A stretch of DNA of 64,000 nucleotides from Phycisphaerales bacterium (GCA_020849105.1 JADLGW010000040.1:41839-105838), one strand, 5' to 3'. Positions 25,266 to 33,868 are shown, numbered from the stretch's first letter. The notes: generated by a model not told the origin, from the sequence alone. Program-made: numbers and translations.

Positions 25266-27752
25266 TTAGCCCCCCACCGGCTCCGTGCCCGGGCCATCGG
25301 GAACGGGCTGGTTCTGCTGCACGATGTCGATGAACAGCGGCTCCAGCGGCGGGATCATCTGCGACTCCCCCACTTCCGCCTGAGGGCCCCGGGTCAGGAG
25401 CGTCAGGTCCTGGATGGTCGGTTCCTGGAGTATCCGCGGTGTTAGAAAGACGTAGAGCGTCGTGTCCCGGCTGTTCTTGTTCGTGTCGCGGAACAGGTGC
25501 CCGATGATCGGGATGTCCCCGAGCAGCGGGATCTTCACGACCGTGTCCCCGGTCGAACTCAGGCGCAACCCGCCGACCACGACGGTCGTGTCCTGCGGCA
25601 CGGTGACCGAGTCGCCCGAGACTTCGTTGCGTTCCTTGTCCGCCGGGATGCCGTCCACGCTGGGGCCCAGGAAGCGGGACTGCTCGATCTTGTACTCCAG
25701 GCGGACGTACCCGCCGCGACTGATGTGGGGCGTGACCTCCAGGGTCGTGCCCGCGGTCTGGGGTTCACCGACCGACGTCTGGGCCGGGTTGCCGACGGTC
25801 TGGGTGGTGACCTTGGTCTGCTGCACCTGCTCCGAAACGATGGTTGACGGCTCGTTGTCGTCCACGAGGAGTTGCGGGGTGGCGAGCACGCGGGCGTCCA
25901 CGTCCTTCTGCATGGCGTTGATGATGATGGGGACGTAGTCGCTGTTGATGATGGCGGCCGTGAACCCGCTGAGCGCGGTGTTCACCGACTTCGGGTCTGT
26001 GAAACCGCTGGTGCCGAACGATCCGAGCCCGTTGTTGAAGTTGAACGCCCCGCCCTTGCCGCCGGCGTTGATGAGTTGGTACTCGAACCCCAGCCGGAAG
26101 TCGTCGGTCGCGGTGACCGAGACGATCTTGGCCTCCAGGTACACCTGCGGGCGGCGGAGGTCCAGCCGCTCGATGAGGTCCGCGAACTGCTTCTGGAGTT
26201 TCGCGGGAGCCTTCACCAGCACCTGGTTGTTGGCCTTGTCGGCCAGGACGAAGATGTCCTGGCCCGCGGCGAAGTTGACCCCCTCGCCCTTCTCGCCGGG
26301 CTGCGGCGGCGGGATGAACCCGAAGGTGTTCAGGTTCCGCATGTTCTCGATCATGCTCTCCTGCCCCGGCAGGAGGCTGCCGGTCTCCGTGCCCTTGGCG
26401 CGGTTCTCCAGCAGGCCGGTGATGAGGTCCGCGACCTCCTCCGAATCCGCATCGTTGAGTTTGTACGGGCGGACGACGATCTGCTCCTCCTCCGTGTTGA
26501 ACTCCCTGAGCAACTGCTCCATCTGCTCGTGCTGCGAGGGCGTGCCGGAGAACACGATCAGGCCGCGGGAGGAATCCACCACGATCGAGGGGCCCGACGC
26601 CGTGACCGGCACCGGCTGCCCGGTCGCCGGGTTCACGCCGCCGCCCTGCATGAACTCCTGCATCCCCGGCTGGGCGGAGGTGGGCCGGGTCTGGATCTCC
26701 TGGACCTCGCCCAGGCCGCGGGACTGGGCCACGTCCGCGATGGAGGACGCGGCGCGTCCGGCGAAGTACTGGCGGGTCTCCAGCACGTTGGGCACGTCCA
26801 CGACGGACAGAACCTTCTCCACATAATCCGCCTCCGAGGGCTCGCCGCGGAAGATCAGGGCGTTGCCCTGCGCGTCCACGGTGAGGCGCTCGGGCAGGTT
26901 CGCAAGGCGGGTCGGGTCGCCGCCGCTGCCGGGAACGGCCTCCTGCGGCTGCCCCGGCTGCGGGTTCACCACGCCGCCGGCGGAGGATGGTCCTGCGCCA
27001 ACCAGTTTCAGGATCCGGTCCCGGGCGACCGACGCGGCGATGTGGCTCACCTCGAACCGCATGAGTTGCTGGGAGGCGAGCCGTGCGGTCAGTTCCGTGA
27101 TGAGCGTCTGGAGGGCCGCGATGCGTCGCGGCGTGTCCGTGATGACGATGACGCCCAGGTCGTCGAGGTACGCGACGCGGGAGGCAACGTCCGCCCCGCC
27201 GAGTTGGCCGGACACGAGTTGCTGGAGTGAGGAGGGGCGTATGCCGGGCGTGGCGATGAGGCGGGTCGTCGACTGCTCCCCGCCGGGGCCGATCTTGACG
27301 GAGGTGGAGGCCTGGATGGTGTAGAACCCGGCGGGGTCGTGCACGATGGTGAAGCCGTGCTGCTCCAGGAGCGAATCGAGCAGCGGGAGCAGCCCCTGGC
27401 GCTTCACCTTCACCGGGGCGTTGAAGACGACCGTCCCGGACAACTGGTCGTTGCCCACGATGATGATCTGCAGCGCATCGGCGACGTACTCGACAAACGC
27501 CTTGATGTCCACCGGCTCGCTGAAGACCGAGAGTTCAATGTCGCCCTCGCCGGGGGGGGGCGGGAGTTCGGTCTTGCCGGGCTGGGCCTGCGGCTGGCCG
27601 GGCCGAGGCGATGGCGTGGCGGTGGTCCTCGGGTTGTCGCCCGTGCCCGGGACGGTGGTCGTGGAGTCCTGCGCGGGCGCGGCCCCGCAGGCCAGCAGCA
27701 CCGCGGCCGCCGCCCCTCCAATCCCGCGTCTGAATCGCCGTGTTCGATGCAC
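25266..27752 (-). CDS. Secretin of type II secretion / type IV pilus system (GspD/PilQ family)
   Basis: An 828-residue outer-membrane channel protein. A signal peptide spans residues 1-28. The N0/STN-like domain (VDIKAFVEYVADALQIIIV) and several secretin N-repeats follow (GVIVITDTPRRIAALQTLI, SIVVDSSRGLIVFSGT, IVVRPYKLNDADSEEVADLI). The C-terminal beta-barrel secretin domain contains ARVLATPQLLVDDNEPSTI, TTLEVTPHIS and the hallmark IPLLGDIPIIGHLFR. The N-terminal region is Pro/Gln/Thr-rich. It precedes the ATPase gene, separated by 77 bp of palindromic repeats, so the two probably share a transcript. Confidence 0.94.
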   Translation of the reverse strand: MHRTRRFRRGIGGAAAAVLLACGAAPAQDSTTTVPGTGDNPRTTATPSPRPGQPQAQPGKTELPPPPGEGDIELSVFSEPVDIKAFVEYVADALQIIIVGNDQLSGTVVFNAPVKVKRQGLLPLLDSLLEQHGFTIVHDPAGFYTIQASTSVKIGPGGEQSTTRLIATPGIRPSSLQQLVSGQLGGADVASRVAYLDDLGVIVITDTPRRIAALQTLITELTARLASQQLMRFEVSHIAASVARDRILKLVGAGPSSAGGVVNPQPGQPQEAVPGSGGDPTRLANLPERLTVDAQGNALIFRGEPSEADYVEKVLSVVDVPNVLETRQYFAGRAASSIADVAQSRGLGEVQEIQTRPTSAQPGMQEFMQGGGVNPATGQPVPVTASGPSIVVDSSRGLIVFSGTPSQHEQMEQLLREFNTEEEQIVVRPYKLNDADSEEVADLITGLLENRAKGTETGSLLPGQESMIENMRNLNTFGFIPPPQPGEKGEGVNFAAGQDIFVLADKANNQVLVKAPAKLQKQFADLIERLDLRRPQVYLEAKIVSVTATDDFRLGFEYQLINAGGKGGAFNFNNGLGSFGTSGFTDPKSVNTALSGFTAAIINSDYVPIIINAMQKDVDARVLATPQLLVDDNEPSTIVSEQVQQTKVTTQTVGNPAQTSVGEPQTAGTTLEVTPHISRGGYVRLEYKIEQSRFLGPSVDGIPADKERNEVSGDSVTVPQDTTVVVGGLRLSSTGDTVVKIPLLGDIPIIGHLFRDTNKNSRDTTLYVFLTPRILQEPTIQDLTLLTRGPQAEVGESQMIPPLEPLFIDIVQQNQPVPDGPGTEPVGG

Positions 27753-27853
27753 CGTCGCTTCTCCTTGCAGTTCGGCCCCATCCTTCCGCCGGGCCGCCGG
27801 TCGCGGTACCGTTATACCCGCCCGGCGCCCGCCGGGCGAGAGGGAACCCGCCC

Positions 27854-28867
27854 GTGCGTGTCGTCAGCCTGCTCCCCTCCGCGACGGAGACGCTGTGCCT
27901 CGTGGGCGGATCGGGATTGTTGGTCGGGCGGAGCCACGAGTGCGACTACCCGCCCGGCATTGCCCATCTCCCGGTATTGACGGGCCCCGCGGCGGCGCTC
28001 GGGGACGCGCCGGGTGAGATCGACCGTGCGGTGCGCGCCCGGGGCGGGGCCGATCCCGGATCCGATCAATCGCCGCCCCCGCTCTACCGCCTCGACGCCG
28101 ACCTGCTGGCGTCGCTGCACCCGGACCTCATCCTGACCCAGGATCTGTGCCACGTCTGTTCCATCGACCTGCGGGCCGTCCGGGCGGTAGCCGCGCGGCT
28201 GTCGCCTTCGCCGCGGGTGCTGAGCCTGAACCCGCGGACGGTCGAGGGAGTGCTGGACGACGTGCTGACCATCGGGCGGGCGATCGGGCACGACGCGCAG
28301 GCGACCGCGGCCGTCGTGGCGCTGAGGGACCGGCTGAGCCGGGCCTCCGACCATGTGAACCCGTACGTGGACGGCCCGGTCGTCGCGTTCCTGGAGTGGA
28401 CCGACCCGCTGTTCGTCGGCGGGCACTGGGTGCCGCAACTCGTCGAGCGAGCCGGCGGGCGGCACCCCTTGAACCCGACCGTGGCGGCCGAGGGGTCCGG
28501 GTCGGCGTCGGGGCCCCAGGCGGCGTTCCGCACGGCCGGGCCCTCCGTCACCGTCCCGCCGGAGGTCCTGGTTGCCACGCGCCCCGAGCGCATCGTGATC
28601 TCCCCGTGCGGACGGACGCTCGACCAGGCCCGCGGCGACGCGGCCGCCCTGGCCCGGCAGCCCTGGTGGCGCGACCTGCCCGCGGTGCGCGCCGGGCACG
28701 TGGCGCTGGTGGATGGCAACCAGATGTTCAGCCGACCGGGCCCGCGACTGGTGGACGCCTTCGAGTGGCTGGTCGGCTGGCTCAACGAGCGCCCGGACCT
28801 GGTCCCGCCGGGCTTCCCGTGGGAGTTGATGACGCCGGGCGGCAACGCTTCGTTGCCCGCGGGTTGA
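27854..28867 (+). CDS. BtuF-like cobalamin/metal-chelate substrate-binding protein
   Basis: A 337-residue protein of the periplasmic-binding (TroA/BtuF) superfamily. The start RVVSLLPSATETLCLVGG and HECDYPP are typical of the cobalamin-type cluster, as are PDLILTQDLCHVC and FLEWTDPLFVGGHWVPQLVERAGG. GTG at 27854 begins directly at this strand, so there is no signal peptide and a cytosolic role is possible, as in other Planctomycetes and Archaea with similar proteins. No permease or ATPase is adjacent and no cobalamin riboswitch is visible upstream. The last residues (GGNASLPAG) are encoded by a dispersed palindromic repeat. Confidence 0.85.
   Translation: MRVVSLLPSATETLCLVGGSGLLVGRSHECDYPPGIAHLPVLTGPAAALGDAPGEIDRAVRARGGADPGSDQSPPPLYRLDADLLASLHPDLILTQDLCHVCSIDLRAVRAVAARLSPSPRVLSLNPRTVEGVLDDVLTIGRAIGHDAQATAAVVALRDRLSRASDHVNPYVDGPVVAFLEWTDPLFVGGHWVPQLVERAGGRHPLNPTVAAEGSGSASGPQAAFRTAGPSVTVPPEVLVATRPERIVISPCGRTLDQARGDAAALARQPWWRDLPAVRAGHVALVDGNQMFSRPGPRLVDAFEWLVGWLNERPDLVPPGFPWELMTPGGNASLPAG
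28839..28863. repeat. Dispersed palindromic repeat B at the 3' end of the BtuF-like gene
   Basis: GGCAACG and CGTTGCC arms around CTT. It encodes the C-terminal residues of the BtuF-like protein. Confidence 0.7.
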
Positions 28868-28870
28868 CCG

Positions 28871-28904
28871 CACGGGCAAGCCCAAAGCGGCTTACCCATG
28901 CCAC
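28871..28904. repeat. Dispersed palindromic repeat B2 covering the rlmE stop
   Basis: CACGGGCAAGCC, then CAAAGC, then GGCTTACCCATGCCAC: an imperfect hairpin in the gap between two convergent genes. Read on the minus strand it provides the last residues (WHG) and stop of RlmE. Confidence 0.65.
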
Positions 28905-29488
28905 CCGGTCGCCACGATGTACATCTCCCGCGACACGTCCCGGCTGGCCTTCGGCTTGAAGCCGCGGGCCTCGCGGAAGGCGTCGGCGGTCTCGCGGAGT
29001 ACGGCGGGGTACTCGGAACCCTCGAAGACCTTCATGGCGAGGTTCCCGCCGGGGCGGAGGAGCGCGGGCAGGAGTTCCAGCACGCGCCGGCACAGCCGGG
29101 CCGAGAGCAGGTCGTCGCCGTGCCCCGTCGTGTTCGGGGCCATGTCGCTGAGCACGGCGTCGAAGCCGGCGGGCGCGCCCGCGAGTTCCTTCAGCATCGC
29201 CGGGTCCACGGTGTACGCGTCCGCGACGAGCGTACGGACATTCGGCCCGAAGTCGTGGCGCGTCTCCTGCAGGTCGATCCCGACGACGCGGCCGCGCTCG
29301 CCCACCGCCTCGGCCACGATCTGCAGCCACGCGCCCGGCGCGCAGCCCAGGTCCAGCACCCGGTCCCCGGGCCTGAGAAGCCGCTTGCGCTCGTGGATCT
29401 CCTGCAACTTGTACGCGGAACGCGCCAGGTACCCCTCGGCCTTGGCCTGCTTGAAGAAGCGGTCGTGGAGTCTGCGGGGCTGGGGCAC
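28892..29488 (-). CDS. rlmE: 23S rRNA (uridine-2'-O-)-methyltransferase
   Basis: A 198-residue RrmJ/FtsJ methyltransferase, expected to methylate U2552 of 23S rRNA. The K-D-K-E catalytic tetrad is visible: Lys-27 (YKLQEI), Asp-115 (SDMAPN), Lys-153 (MKVFEGSE) and Glu-188 (SREMY). The SAM motif is VLDLGCAPGAW. The protein starts with the expected basic RNA-binding region. The C-terminus is contributed by a dispersed repeat. Upstream, on the same strand, lie iscX and a ferredoxin gene. Confidence 0.94.
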   Translation of the reverse strand: MPQPRRLHDRFFKQAKAEGYLARSAYKLQEIHERKRLLRPGDRVLDLGCAPGAWLQIVAEAVGERGRVVGIDLQETRHDFGPNVRTLVADAYTVDPAMLKELAGAPAGFDAVLSDMAPNTTGHGDDLLSARLCRRVLELLPALLRPGGNLAMKVFEGSEYPAVLRETADAFREARGFKPKASRDVSREMYIVATGWHG

Positions 29489-29499
29489 GTCGCTCTCGC

Positions 29500-29530
29500 C
29501 ACGGGCAACGAAGCGTTGCCCATGCCACCC
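29500..29530. repeat. Dispersed palindromic repeat B, copy between rlmE and iscX
   Basis: GGGCAACGAAGCGTTGCCC: arms GGGCAACG and CGTTGCCC around AAG, followed by ATGCCACCC. It fills the gap between two same-strand genes. Confidence 0.8.
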
Positions 29531-29749
29531 TTATTTGTTGTCCTCGCGCAACTCTTCCCGCGCCTCGATCCAGTGCTTCTGGATCGTCTCCAGGATCCGC
29601 TCGTTGGCGGGGTGCCCCGCCTCCTCGCGGAAGCCCGGCAGGGCCTCGACCATCCTCTTCAGTTCCGTGAAGCGCACCGCGAACGGGTCGGCCTGCGGGT
29701 GCCGCTCCGCCAGCGCCCCGCCAATCTCTTCAACATCAAGCCAGTGCAC
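29531..29749 (-). CDS. iscX: IscX-like Fe-S cluster assembly protein
   Basis: A 72-residue protein matching IscX along its length: MHWLDVEEIGGALAERHP, DPFAVRFTELKRMV and NERILETIQKHWIE. IscX is a small acidic protein that binds the cysteine desulfurase IscS and iron. It lies 33 bp behind a 2Fe-2S ferredoxin gene, the same neighbour it has in classical isc operons, but iscS, iscU and the hsc chaperones are absent from this window. Confidence 0.85.
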   Translation of the reverse strand: MHWLDVEEIGGALAERHPQADPFAVRFTELKRMVEALPGFREEAGHPANERILETIQKHWIEAREELREDNK

Positions 29750-29782
29750 TTTGCCACTCCGCCACTTCGCAACTTCTCTCCA

Positions 29783-30181
29783 CTAGTGCGGCACTTCCTT
29801 GACCGCGTTGCGGTTCCACGACGGCACGCGCACGATGATCTCGCCCTCGCCGATGATCTCGCACTGGCACGCCAGGCGGCTGTTGCGCTGCAGCCCCGGG
29901 GCCTCCTCCACGCGGTCCTCCTCGGCCTCGGTCGCCTCGGAGAGTTGGTCCATGCCCTTCTCAACATAGATATGGCAGGTGGAGCACGCGCAGACGCCGC
30001 CGCAGGCGTGCTCGATGTTGATCCCGTTCTCCAGGGCCAGTTCCAGCAGGTGCTCGCCCTTGCCGCCGCGGAACTGGTGCTCCCTCTGGTCGGTCCCGGC
30101 GAGCCCCTGCGGGTCTTCGAGGACGTACTTGACGGGCACCACGTCCGGCCCGTGGACCTTGCCCGAGGATTTCAGGTGCAT
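29783..30181 (-). CDS. 2Fe-2S ferredoxin (adrenodoxin type)
   Basis: A 132-residue ferredoxin. Cluster ligands are Cys-60, Cys-66, Cys-69 (ACGGVCACSTC) and Cys-105 (RLACQ), with an extra Cys-64. The C-x5-C-x2-C-x35-C spacing is that of Isc-type ferredoxins. An N-terminal extension of about 15 residues precedes the fold. ATG at 30181 has GGAGG five bases upstream. With iscX directly behind, it probably supplies electrons for Fe-S assembly. Confidence 0.93.
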   Translation of the reverse strand: MHLKSSGKVHGPDVVPVKYVLEDPQGLAGTDQREHQFRGGKGEHLLELALENGINIEHACGGVCACSTCHIYVEKGMDQLSEATEAEEDRVEEAPGLQRNSRLACQCEIIGEGEIIVRVPSWNRNAVKEVPH

Positions 30182-30322
30182 CGCGACCTCCTGTGCCGCA
30201 ACTCTAGGGGTCCAGCGGCCTGAGACCTGTGGTCCCGAATGCTGTGTCCGAGAACCGGGCCCGCGCCGGGCACGCGGGCCCCGTGGCACAGGACGGTGCC
30301 GCCCGCTCCTATCCTTCACGCG

Positions 30323-31168
30323 GTGACCCGTGACCCGGCACATCCCGTGATCTCCGTCGTTGCCCCGGCTCACAACGAGCAGGAGAACGTCGCGGAACTG
30401 GTCGAGCAGGTCGGCCGGGCGTGCGCGTCGCTCGGCGTGCCCTACGAGTTTGTGATCGTCGACGATGGGTCCACCGACGACACCCGGCGCATCGTCCGCG
30501 ACCTCATGGCCACCCGCCCGTGGCTGCGCTGCATCGCCATGAAGGGCACGCCACCGGGTCGCGGCAACGGGCAGTCGGCCGCCTTCCACGCGGGGTTCCG
30601 GGCCGCCCGGGGCGGCCTGGTGGCGGTGCTCGACGCCGACCTGCAGAACGACCCGAACGATCTGCCCGCGATGTACCGCCTGATGAAAGAGACCGGCGCG
30701 GACATGGTGCAGGGCGACCGCTCCCACGCGCGGCGGGACAACGCGGTCCGTCGCTTCGGCTCGCTCGTCGGGCGGAAGTTCCGCCTCTGGTTCATCCGCG
30801 ACACGATCCGCGATACGGGCTGCTCGCTGCGGCTGATGAAGCGGGAGATCGCGCTCCGCCTGCCGCTGGAGTTCCGCGGGATGCACCGGTTCATCCCGGC
30901 GACCGCCCGGCACCTGGGCTTCACGGTCGTCGAGATGAGGGTCAGCCATCGCCCGCGCGTCGCCGGCACGACGAAGTACGGCCTGGGCATCACCAAGCGG
31001 GCGATCCCCGGGCTGATCGACCTGCTGGTCGTCCGCTACATGCGCGGCCGGCGGCGGTGCGTGGAGTGCGAGGAGGTGCTGGCTGTTCACACCCGGGCGG
31101 CGGAGGCCGTGGGCAACGGGCACTGGGCGGCGGCGGGGGCGTCGCCGGTGGGCCGCGGGCACGCGTAA
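30323..31168 (+). CDS. Family 2 glycosyltransferase (dolichol-phosphate-mannose synthase-like)
   Basis: A 281-residue GT-A enzyme: VVAPAHNEQENV, FVIVDDGSTDDT near 47-56, DADLQNDPNDLP with the DxD metal site near 102, and a conserved DTGCSLRLM. The family moves a sugar from a nucleotide donor to polyprenyl phosphate. Unlike ArnC-type members it has no C-terminal membrane helices, only a basic tail. GTG at 30323 is used; a longer in-frame start at 30239 adds an unlikely Pro-rich stretch. The next gene (lipid-A-related membrane protein) follows 33 bp later, a frequent pairing in lipid A modification loci. Confidence 0.85.
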   Translation: MTRDPAHPVISVVAPAHNEQENVAELVEQVGRACASLGVPYEFVIVDDGSTDDTRRIVRDLMATRPWLRCIAMKGTPPGRGNGQSAAFHAGFRAARGGLVAVLDADLQNDPNDLPAMYRLMKETGADMVQGDRSHARRDNAVRRFGSLVGRKFRLWFIRDTIRDTGCSLRLMKREIALRLPLEFRGMHRFIPATARHLGFTVVEMRVSHRPRVAGTTKYGLGITKRAIPGLIDLLVVRYMRGRRRCVECEEVLAVHTRAAEAVGNGHWAAAGASPVGRGHA

Positions 31169-31201
31169 CCACCCCTCCGCGTTTCCTACTACCATCCTCG
31201 C

Positions 31202-31801
31202 ATGAAGGCCAGCCCGGTGTTGGCGATGCTCGCGCTGCTCTTCCTGGGCGTGTGGCTGGTGTCGAAGTCCGCCTCAAACCTCGGCGGGGTGGCGCTGCGC
31301 AACGGGGCCCGGGTCCATGAGGTTCAGGTGGGGTGGTGGCACGGGGCGCTGGAGACCGCGATCGACGCCGCGGGGGAACCCTCCTACCGCCTGATCTTCG
31401 ACGGGCACGCCTCCAGCGTCCTGTCGGCGGCGGAACTGCGGAACATGTTCGGCCCGGCGATCCAGCACGCGACGGCGGGAAACCCCCGGGGCCTCTTCAA
31501 GGTGCTCAACATCACGTCGTGGGCGGGGATCGCGTGGGTGACGGTCGGTTTCCTCGGGCAGGTATGCTTCTCCGGGCGGATGTTCCTGCAGTGGCTGGTG
31601 TCGGAGCGGAAGCAGGCGTCGATCGTCACCTCCTCGTTCTGGTGGTTCAGCCTTGCGGGGGGGCTGATGCTGTTCTGCTACTTTGTGTGGCGGCGCGACC
31701 TCGTGGGCGTGCTCGGGCAGTCCAGCGGCATCGTGATCTATGCCCGCAATATCCAGTTGATCCGCCTGCAGCGGCGGGCAGCCCGGCTCGCCGCTGCGTG
31801 A
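31202..31801 (+). CDS. Lipid-A-disaccharide synthase N-terminal-domain (LABN) membrane protein
   Basis: A 199-residue membrane protein. An N-terminal helix precedes a soluble insert of about 70 residues. The LABN block follows: VGFLGQVCFSGRMFLQWLVSERKQ, then FWWFSLAGGLMLFCYFVWRRDLVGVLGQS and IVIYARNIQLI. This domain is found alone beside glycosyltransferase genes that decorate lipid A or related lipids; its reaction is not known. The downstream gene is separated by a 44-bp gap holding a palindromic repeat. Confidence 0.85.
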   Translation: MKASPVLAMLALLFLGVWLVSKSASNLGGVALRNGARVHEVQVGWWHGALETAIDAAGEPSYRLIFDGHASSVLSAAELRNMFGPAIQHATAGNPRGLFKVLNITSWAGIAWVTVGFLGQVCFSGRMFLQWLVSERKQASIVTSSFWWFSLAGGLMLFCYFVWRRDLVGVLGQSSGIVIYARNIQLIRLQRRAARLAAA

Positions 31802-31806
31802 CCTGA

Positions 31807-31831
31807 GTGGCACCGGCATCCCGCCGGTGAG
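31807..31831. repeat. Palindromic repeat D-like (GGCACCGGC...GCCGGTGA)
   Basis: GTGGCACCGGC and GCCGGTGA arms around ATCCC. It resembles the repeats at 25199 and 25241 in its GTGGCACCG border and lies between two same-strand genes. Confidence 0.6.
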
Positions 31832-31845
31832 AAAGGCACGGCTCC

Positions 31846-32430
31846 GTGTCCACCCGCGTGTACCTCGACGGCCGGCCGCTCCCGGTGGAGCGCGACACGC
31901 TCGGCGCGGGCCTGCGGGCGGCCGCGGACGAGGCGCATCGTCACGGGCGGATCATCGTTGAGGCGACCGCCGGCGGCGCACCCATCGCGGAGCCGATGCT
32001 GGAGGATCCGCCCGATACACCCTTTGACGGCGACCTGAGGTTCGTGTCGGTCGAACCCAGGGACCTTGCCCGGTCCACGCTCCAGGACGCGAAGGGCGCG
32101 CTGGAGCAGGCGCGGCGGGCACAGGAAATGGGCGCGGAACTGATCGGTGCCGGCCGGCCCGAGGAATCTCTGAAGCCGCTGGGAGAGGCGATCGAGGTCT
32201 GGCGGATCGTGCGCGACGCCGTGCAGAAGAGCGTCGCCATCGCCCCGACCGGGGCGGGCCAGGTGGGCCTCGATGAACTCGTCACGACGCTTGGAGCAAC
32301 CCTGACCGAGATCAAGCGGAGCCTGACGGTCCAGGACTGGCAGGCCCTGTCCGACGCGCTCGCGTACGACATGGATGAGCAGGTCGACCGCTGGCAGAGC
32401 CTGCTGGCCCACATGGCCCAGGAACTCTGA
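31846..32430 (+). CDS. Hypothetical protein
   Basis: A 194-residue soluble protein I do not recognise. GTG at 31846 starts STRVYLDGRPLPVE. The first 75 residues look like a small beta-rich domain. The rest is helical, with an amphipathic run (LQDAKGALEQARRAQEMGAELI) and a second helix pair near the end. No signal peptide or catalytic motif is seen. It ends 7 bp from the convergent gcvH gene. The coding pattern and third-position GC match its neighbours, so it is probably real. Confidence 0.7.
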   Translation: MSTRVYLDGRPLPVERDTLGAGLRAAADEAHRHGRIIVEATAGGAPIAEPMLEDPPDTPFDGDLRFVSVEPRDLARSTLQDAKGALEQARRAQEMGAELIGAGRPEESLKPLGEAIEVWRIVRDAVQKSVAIAPTGAGQVGLDELVTTLGATLTEIKRSLTVQDWQALSDALAYDMDEQVDRWQSLLAHMAQEL

Positions 32431-32437
32431 ACCCCGC

Positions 32438-32818
32438 CTACGCGGGATGAGCCGCGTCGTACGCCTCGGCCTTGGCGAGTTTCGCCAGGCCCGCGGGGTT
32501 GGTGACATTGATCTTGACGAGCCACCCCTTGCCGAAGGGGTCGCTGTTGAGCAGCCCCGGGTCCGACTCCAGCGCCGGGTTGACCTCAGCGATCTCGCCA
32601 TCGACCGCGCAGTACACGTCGCTGGTGGTCTTGACGCTCTCGACCTCCCCGATCACGTCCCCGGCCTTGACCCTGGTGCCCTTGGGCTTCATCTGCACAT
32701 AGGTGATGTCCGTCAGGGCGTCCACGGCGAAGCGGGAGAGGCCCAGGGTCAGGCTGCTGCCCTCGGTCTTGTGCCACTCGTGGGTCTCGGAGTACACGCG
32801 GTCGGCGGGTGAGGGCAT
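32438..32818 (-). CDS. gcvH: Glycine cleavage system H protein
   Basis: A 126-residue lipoyl carrier. The lipoylated lysine lies in GEVESVKTTSDVYCAVDG, matching the family pattern ESVKA.S. The C-terminus (GLLNSDPFGKGWLVKI) is also characteristic. It shuttles the aminomethyl intermediate between P and T proteins. No gcvT, gcvP or lipoate ligase gene is nearby. Divergent from the TIM-barrel gene. Confidence 0.96.
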   Translation of the reverse strand: MPSPADRVYSETHEWHKTEGSSLTLGLSRFAVDALTDITYVQMKPKGTRVKAGDVIGEVESVKTTSDVYCAVDGEIAEVNPALESDPGLLNSDPFGKGWLVKINVTNPAGLAKLAKAEAYDAAHPA

Positions 32819-32983
32819 GTTCCTGTGTCCTGTGTCGTGAGCCTGGGTCGCGTCCCGGTCGGGCCGGATGCTACCCCGCCCCCGGCGCGCAGGAAAACCC
32901 GGGTGCGGGTACATTCGTGGCCGATCCCGGCCCCGCGGCGGCGATACGGCATTCGTGAGGACACAACAACACAGGGCTCTTTC

Positions 32984-33868
32984 GTGCTGCTCACCCTCTC
33001 CGCAACCTCGCTCCGCTCGCTGCTTGCCAAAGGAAAGTCCGGCAAGCCCCGGATGGACCTCATGGAACTCCCGGAGTACGCCCGGCAGGTGCTGGGGCTC
33101 CACGGGGTCACCCTCACGACGGAACTGCTGGCGGGAGCCAGCCGCGCCCGGATGGAGCAACTCCGCGAGCGTGCGGACAAAGCCGCCGCGGCCATCCTCC
33201 TGCTCTTCGAGGCCGAACCCCAGGCGATGGGCGCCGCCGATGAGGCGGTGGCGGCGGGCGCGGTGGACAGGTTGGGGCGGGTGATCGAGGCCGGGCACAT
33301 CCTGGGCTGCAACGCCGTCGCCCTGCGGCTGTCGGGGCGGGACGACGCGGAAACACTGTCGCGCACGGCGGATCGCCTGCGCAAGGCGGTGCGCCGGGCC
33401 GAGCGGCTGGAGATCAATGTGCTGATCGCGCCAACGGATGGGCTGACCTCGCAGCCGGAGCGGGTCACCGATCTCATCAAGAAGGTCGGCGGGTTCCGCG
33501 TCGGCACCTACCCGGACTTCCAGGCCGCGGCCGCCTCTGCGGACCCGGCAACATACCTGCGCCGGCTGACGCCCTACGCGGCGGTGATATGCGCCTCGAC
33601 GGTCAAGTTCACGGTGGATAAGGCCGAGCCGGAGCCTCTACCCCCCGCCGAGCCCGATGATGCTGACGCGCGGCCCCTATCCGCCCCGGCCAAGCCCCCG
33701 AAGCACTCGCCGTACGCACTGGAGCCCCTGCTCTCGTCCATCGCCGCGGTGGGCTATGACGGAACCCTCGCGATCGAGTACCGCGGGACCGGCGACCCTA
33801 CAGTGGGGGTGAAACGCACGAGGCAGGCCCTGGAGGGCCTGCTGCGCCTCGACGAGGGGCTCCCGTGA
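32984..33868 (+). CDS. Sugar phosphate isomerase/epimerase-like TIM-barrel protein
   Basis: A 294-residue protein with the xylose-isomerase-like TIM-barrel pattern: LSATSLRSLL, MDLMELPEYARQVLGLHGVTL, LGRVIEAGHILGCNAVALRLSG, and the terminal GYDGTLAIEYRG strand. Metal ligands are not clearly complete, since the usual central Glu/His residues are hard to place. A Pro/Ala-rich insertion of about 30 residues (EPEPLPPAEPDDAD onward) precedes the last barrel part. GTG at 32984 is preferred to the upstream start at 32825. Its stop overlaps the cmk start as GTGA. Confidence 0.72.
   Translation: MLLTLSATSLRSLLAKGKSGKPRMDLMELPEYARQVLGLHGVTLTTELLAGASRARMEQLRERADKAAAAILLLFEAEPQAMGAADEAVAAGAVDRLGRVIEAGHILGCNAVALRLSGRDDAETLSRTADRLRKAVRRAERLEINVLIAPTDGLTSQPERVTDLIKKVGGFRVGTYPDFQAAAASADPATYLRRLTPYAAVICASTVKFTVDKAEPEPLPPAEPDDADARPLSAPAKPPKHSPYALEPLLSSIAAVGYDGTLAIEYRGTGDPTVGVKRTRQALEGLLRLDEGLP

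Noticed and set aside
27753..27853. Cobalamin riboswitch upstream of the BtuF-like gene
   Set aside because: The gap is too short and lacks the B12-box; it consists of GC-rich hairpins only.
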